This document shows positions 14,842-14,913 of a stretch of DNA of 14,913 bases, piece after piece. The notes under the pieces were generated by a model. It was not told the origin of the DNA, searched no databases, and worked only from the letters and a program-made list of their open reading frames with translations. Position 1 is the stretch's first letter. Every line of letters starts with the position of its first letter. This stretch comes from an uncultured Lachnospiraceae bacterium (lineage in GTDB: Bacteria; Bacillota; Clostridia; Lachnospirales; Lachnospiraceae), in contig CAJUSJ010000097.1 of assembly GCA_910588865.1 (NCBI GenBank), positions 1 to 14,913 of the forward strand, in the 5' to 3' direction. A program made the position numbers and the translations under genes.

Positions 14842-14913
14842 GTTGCCGCTGAGAAAGCCGACAACACAGAACCTTGAAAACCGAAGATCAAACAGTATGC
14901 AAGACCCTGAAAA
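14842..14913 (+). other. Start of an rRNA operon leader (truncated by the window end)
   Basis: From about 14842 to the end there is untranslated leader with the sequence ACCTTGAAAACCGAAGATC (14871-14889), similar to stretches found upstream of 16S genes in clostridia. A weak hairpin GTTG...CAAC spans 14842-14865. The conserved 16S 5' end is not reached, and no boxA antitermination motif is clear. Confidence 0.6.

Overview
This window is the replication-origin region of a Gram-positive chromosome, most likely a clostridial firmicute of the Lachnospiraceae type. The evidence is the gene order dnaA-dnaN-yaaA-recF-(DUF1877)-gyrB-gyrA, strong AGGAGG-type ribosome binding sites, sigma-A promoters with 17-bp spacers, a two-subunit iron-sulfur fumarase, and a tRNA lacking an encoded CCA just ahead of an rRNA promoter. 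The family assignment is inferred from protein resemblance and gene order. I cannot name a genus.

Layout. Positions 35-670 (minus) encode an ECF-transporter S component, transcribed away from the origin. Positions 790-1002 and 2502-2703 form a bipartite oriC flanking dnaA, with consensus and near-consensus DnaA boxes. The upstream half contains a 37-bp near-perfect palindrome built from four DnaA-box-like sites. The downstream half has two hairpins, a C-run, a CTA/CGA-type triplet run resembling a degenerate DnaA-trio, and an AT-rich tract. From 1101 to 10210 a co-directional block carries dnaA, dnaN, the S4 protein gene yaaA, recF, a DUF1877 (YfbM-like) gene, gyrB and gyrA. It ends at a strong bidirectional terminator (10218-10261).

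Positions 12214-10354 (minus) hold a translationally coupled operon: a YtrA-type GntR regulator, an ABC ATPase and a six-helix permease. A consensus promoter is followed directly by a perfect palindromic operator, which points to autorepression. Divergent from it, 12405-13793 encode the alpha and beta subunits of class I fumarase. A PlsC-type acyltransferase (13866-14576) follows. A fully consensus promoter then drives tRNA-Ser(GCU) (14680-14767). The window closes with an rRNA-type promoter (14807-14835) and the start of its leader; no rRNA gene body is reached.

Most of the window is conserved housekeeping DNA. I found no previously undescribed multi-gene system. The points most worth a second look are the palindromic DnaA-box quartet, the candidate DnaA-trio unwinding element, the DUF1877 gene between recF and gyrB, the Gly residue at the Asp87-equivalent position of the GyrA quinolone region, and the nested hairpin over the fumarase beta stop codon.
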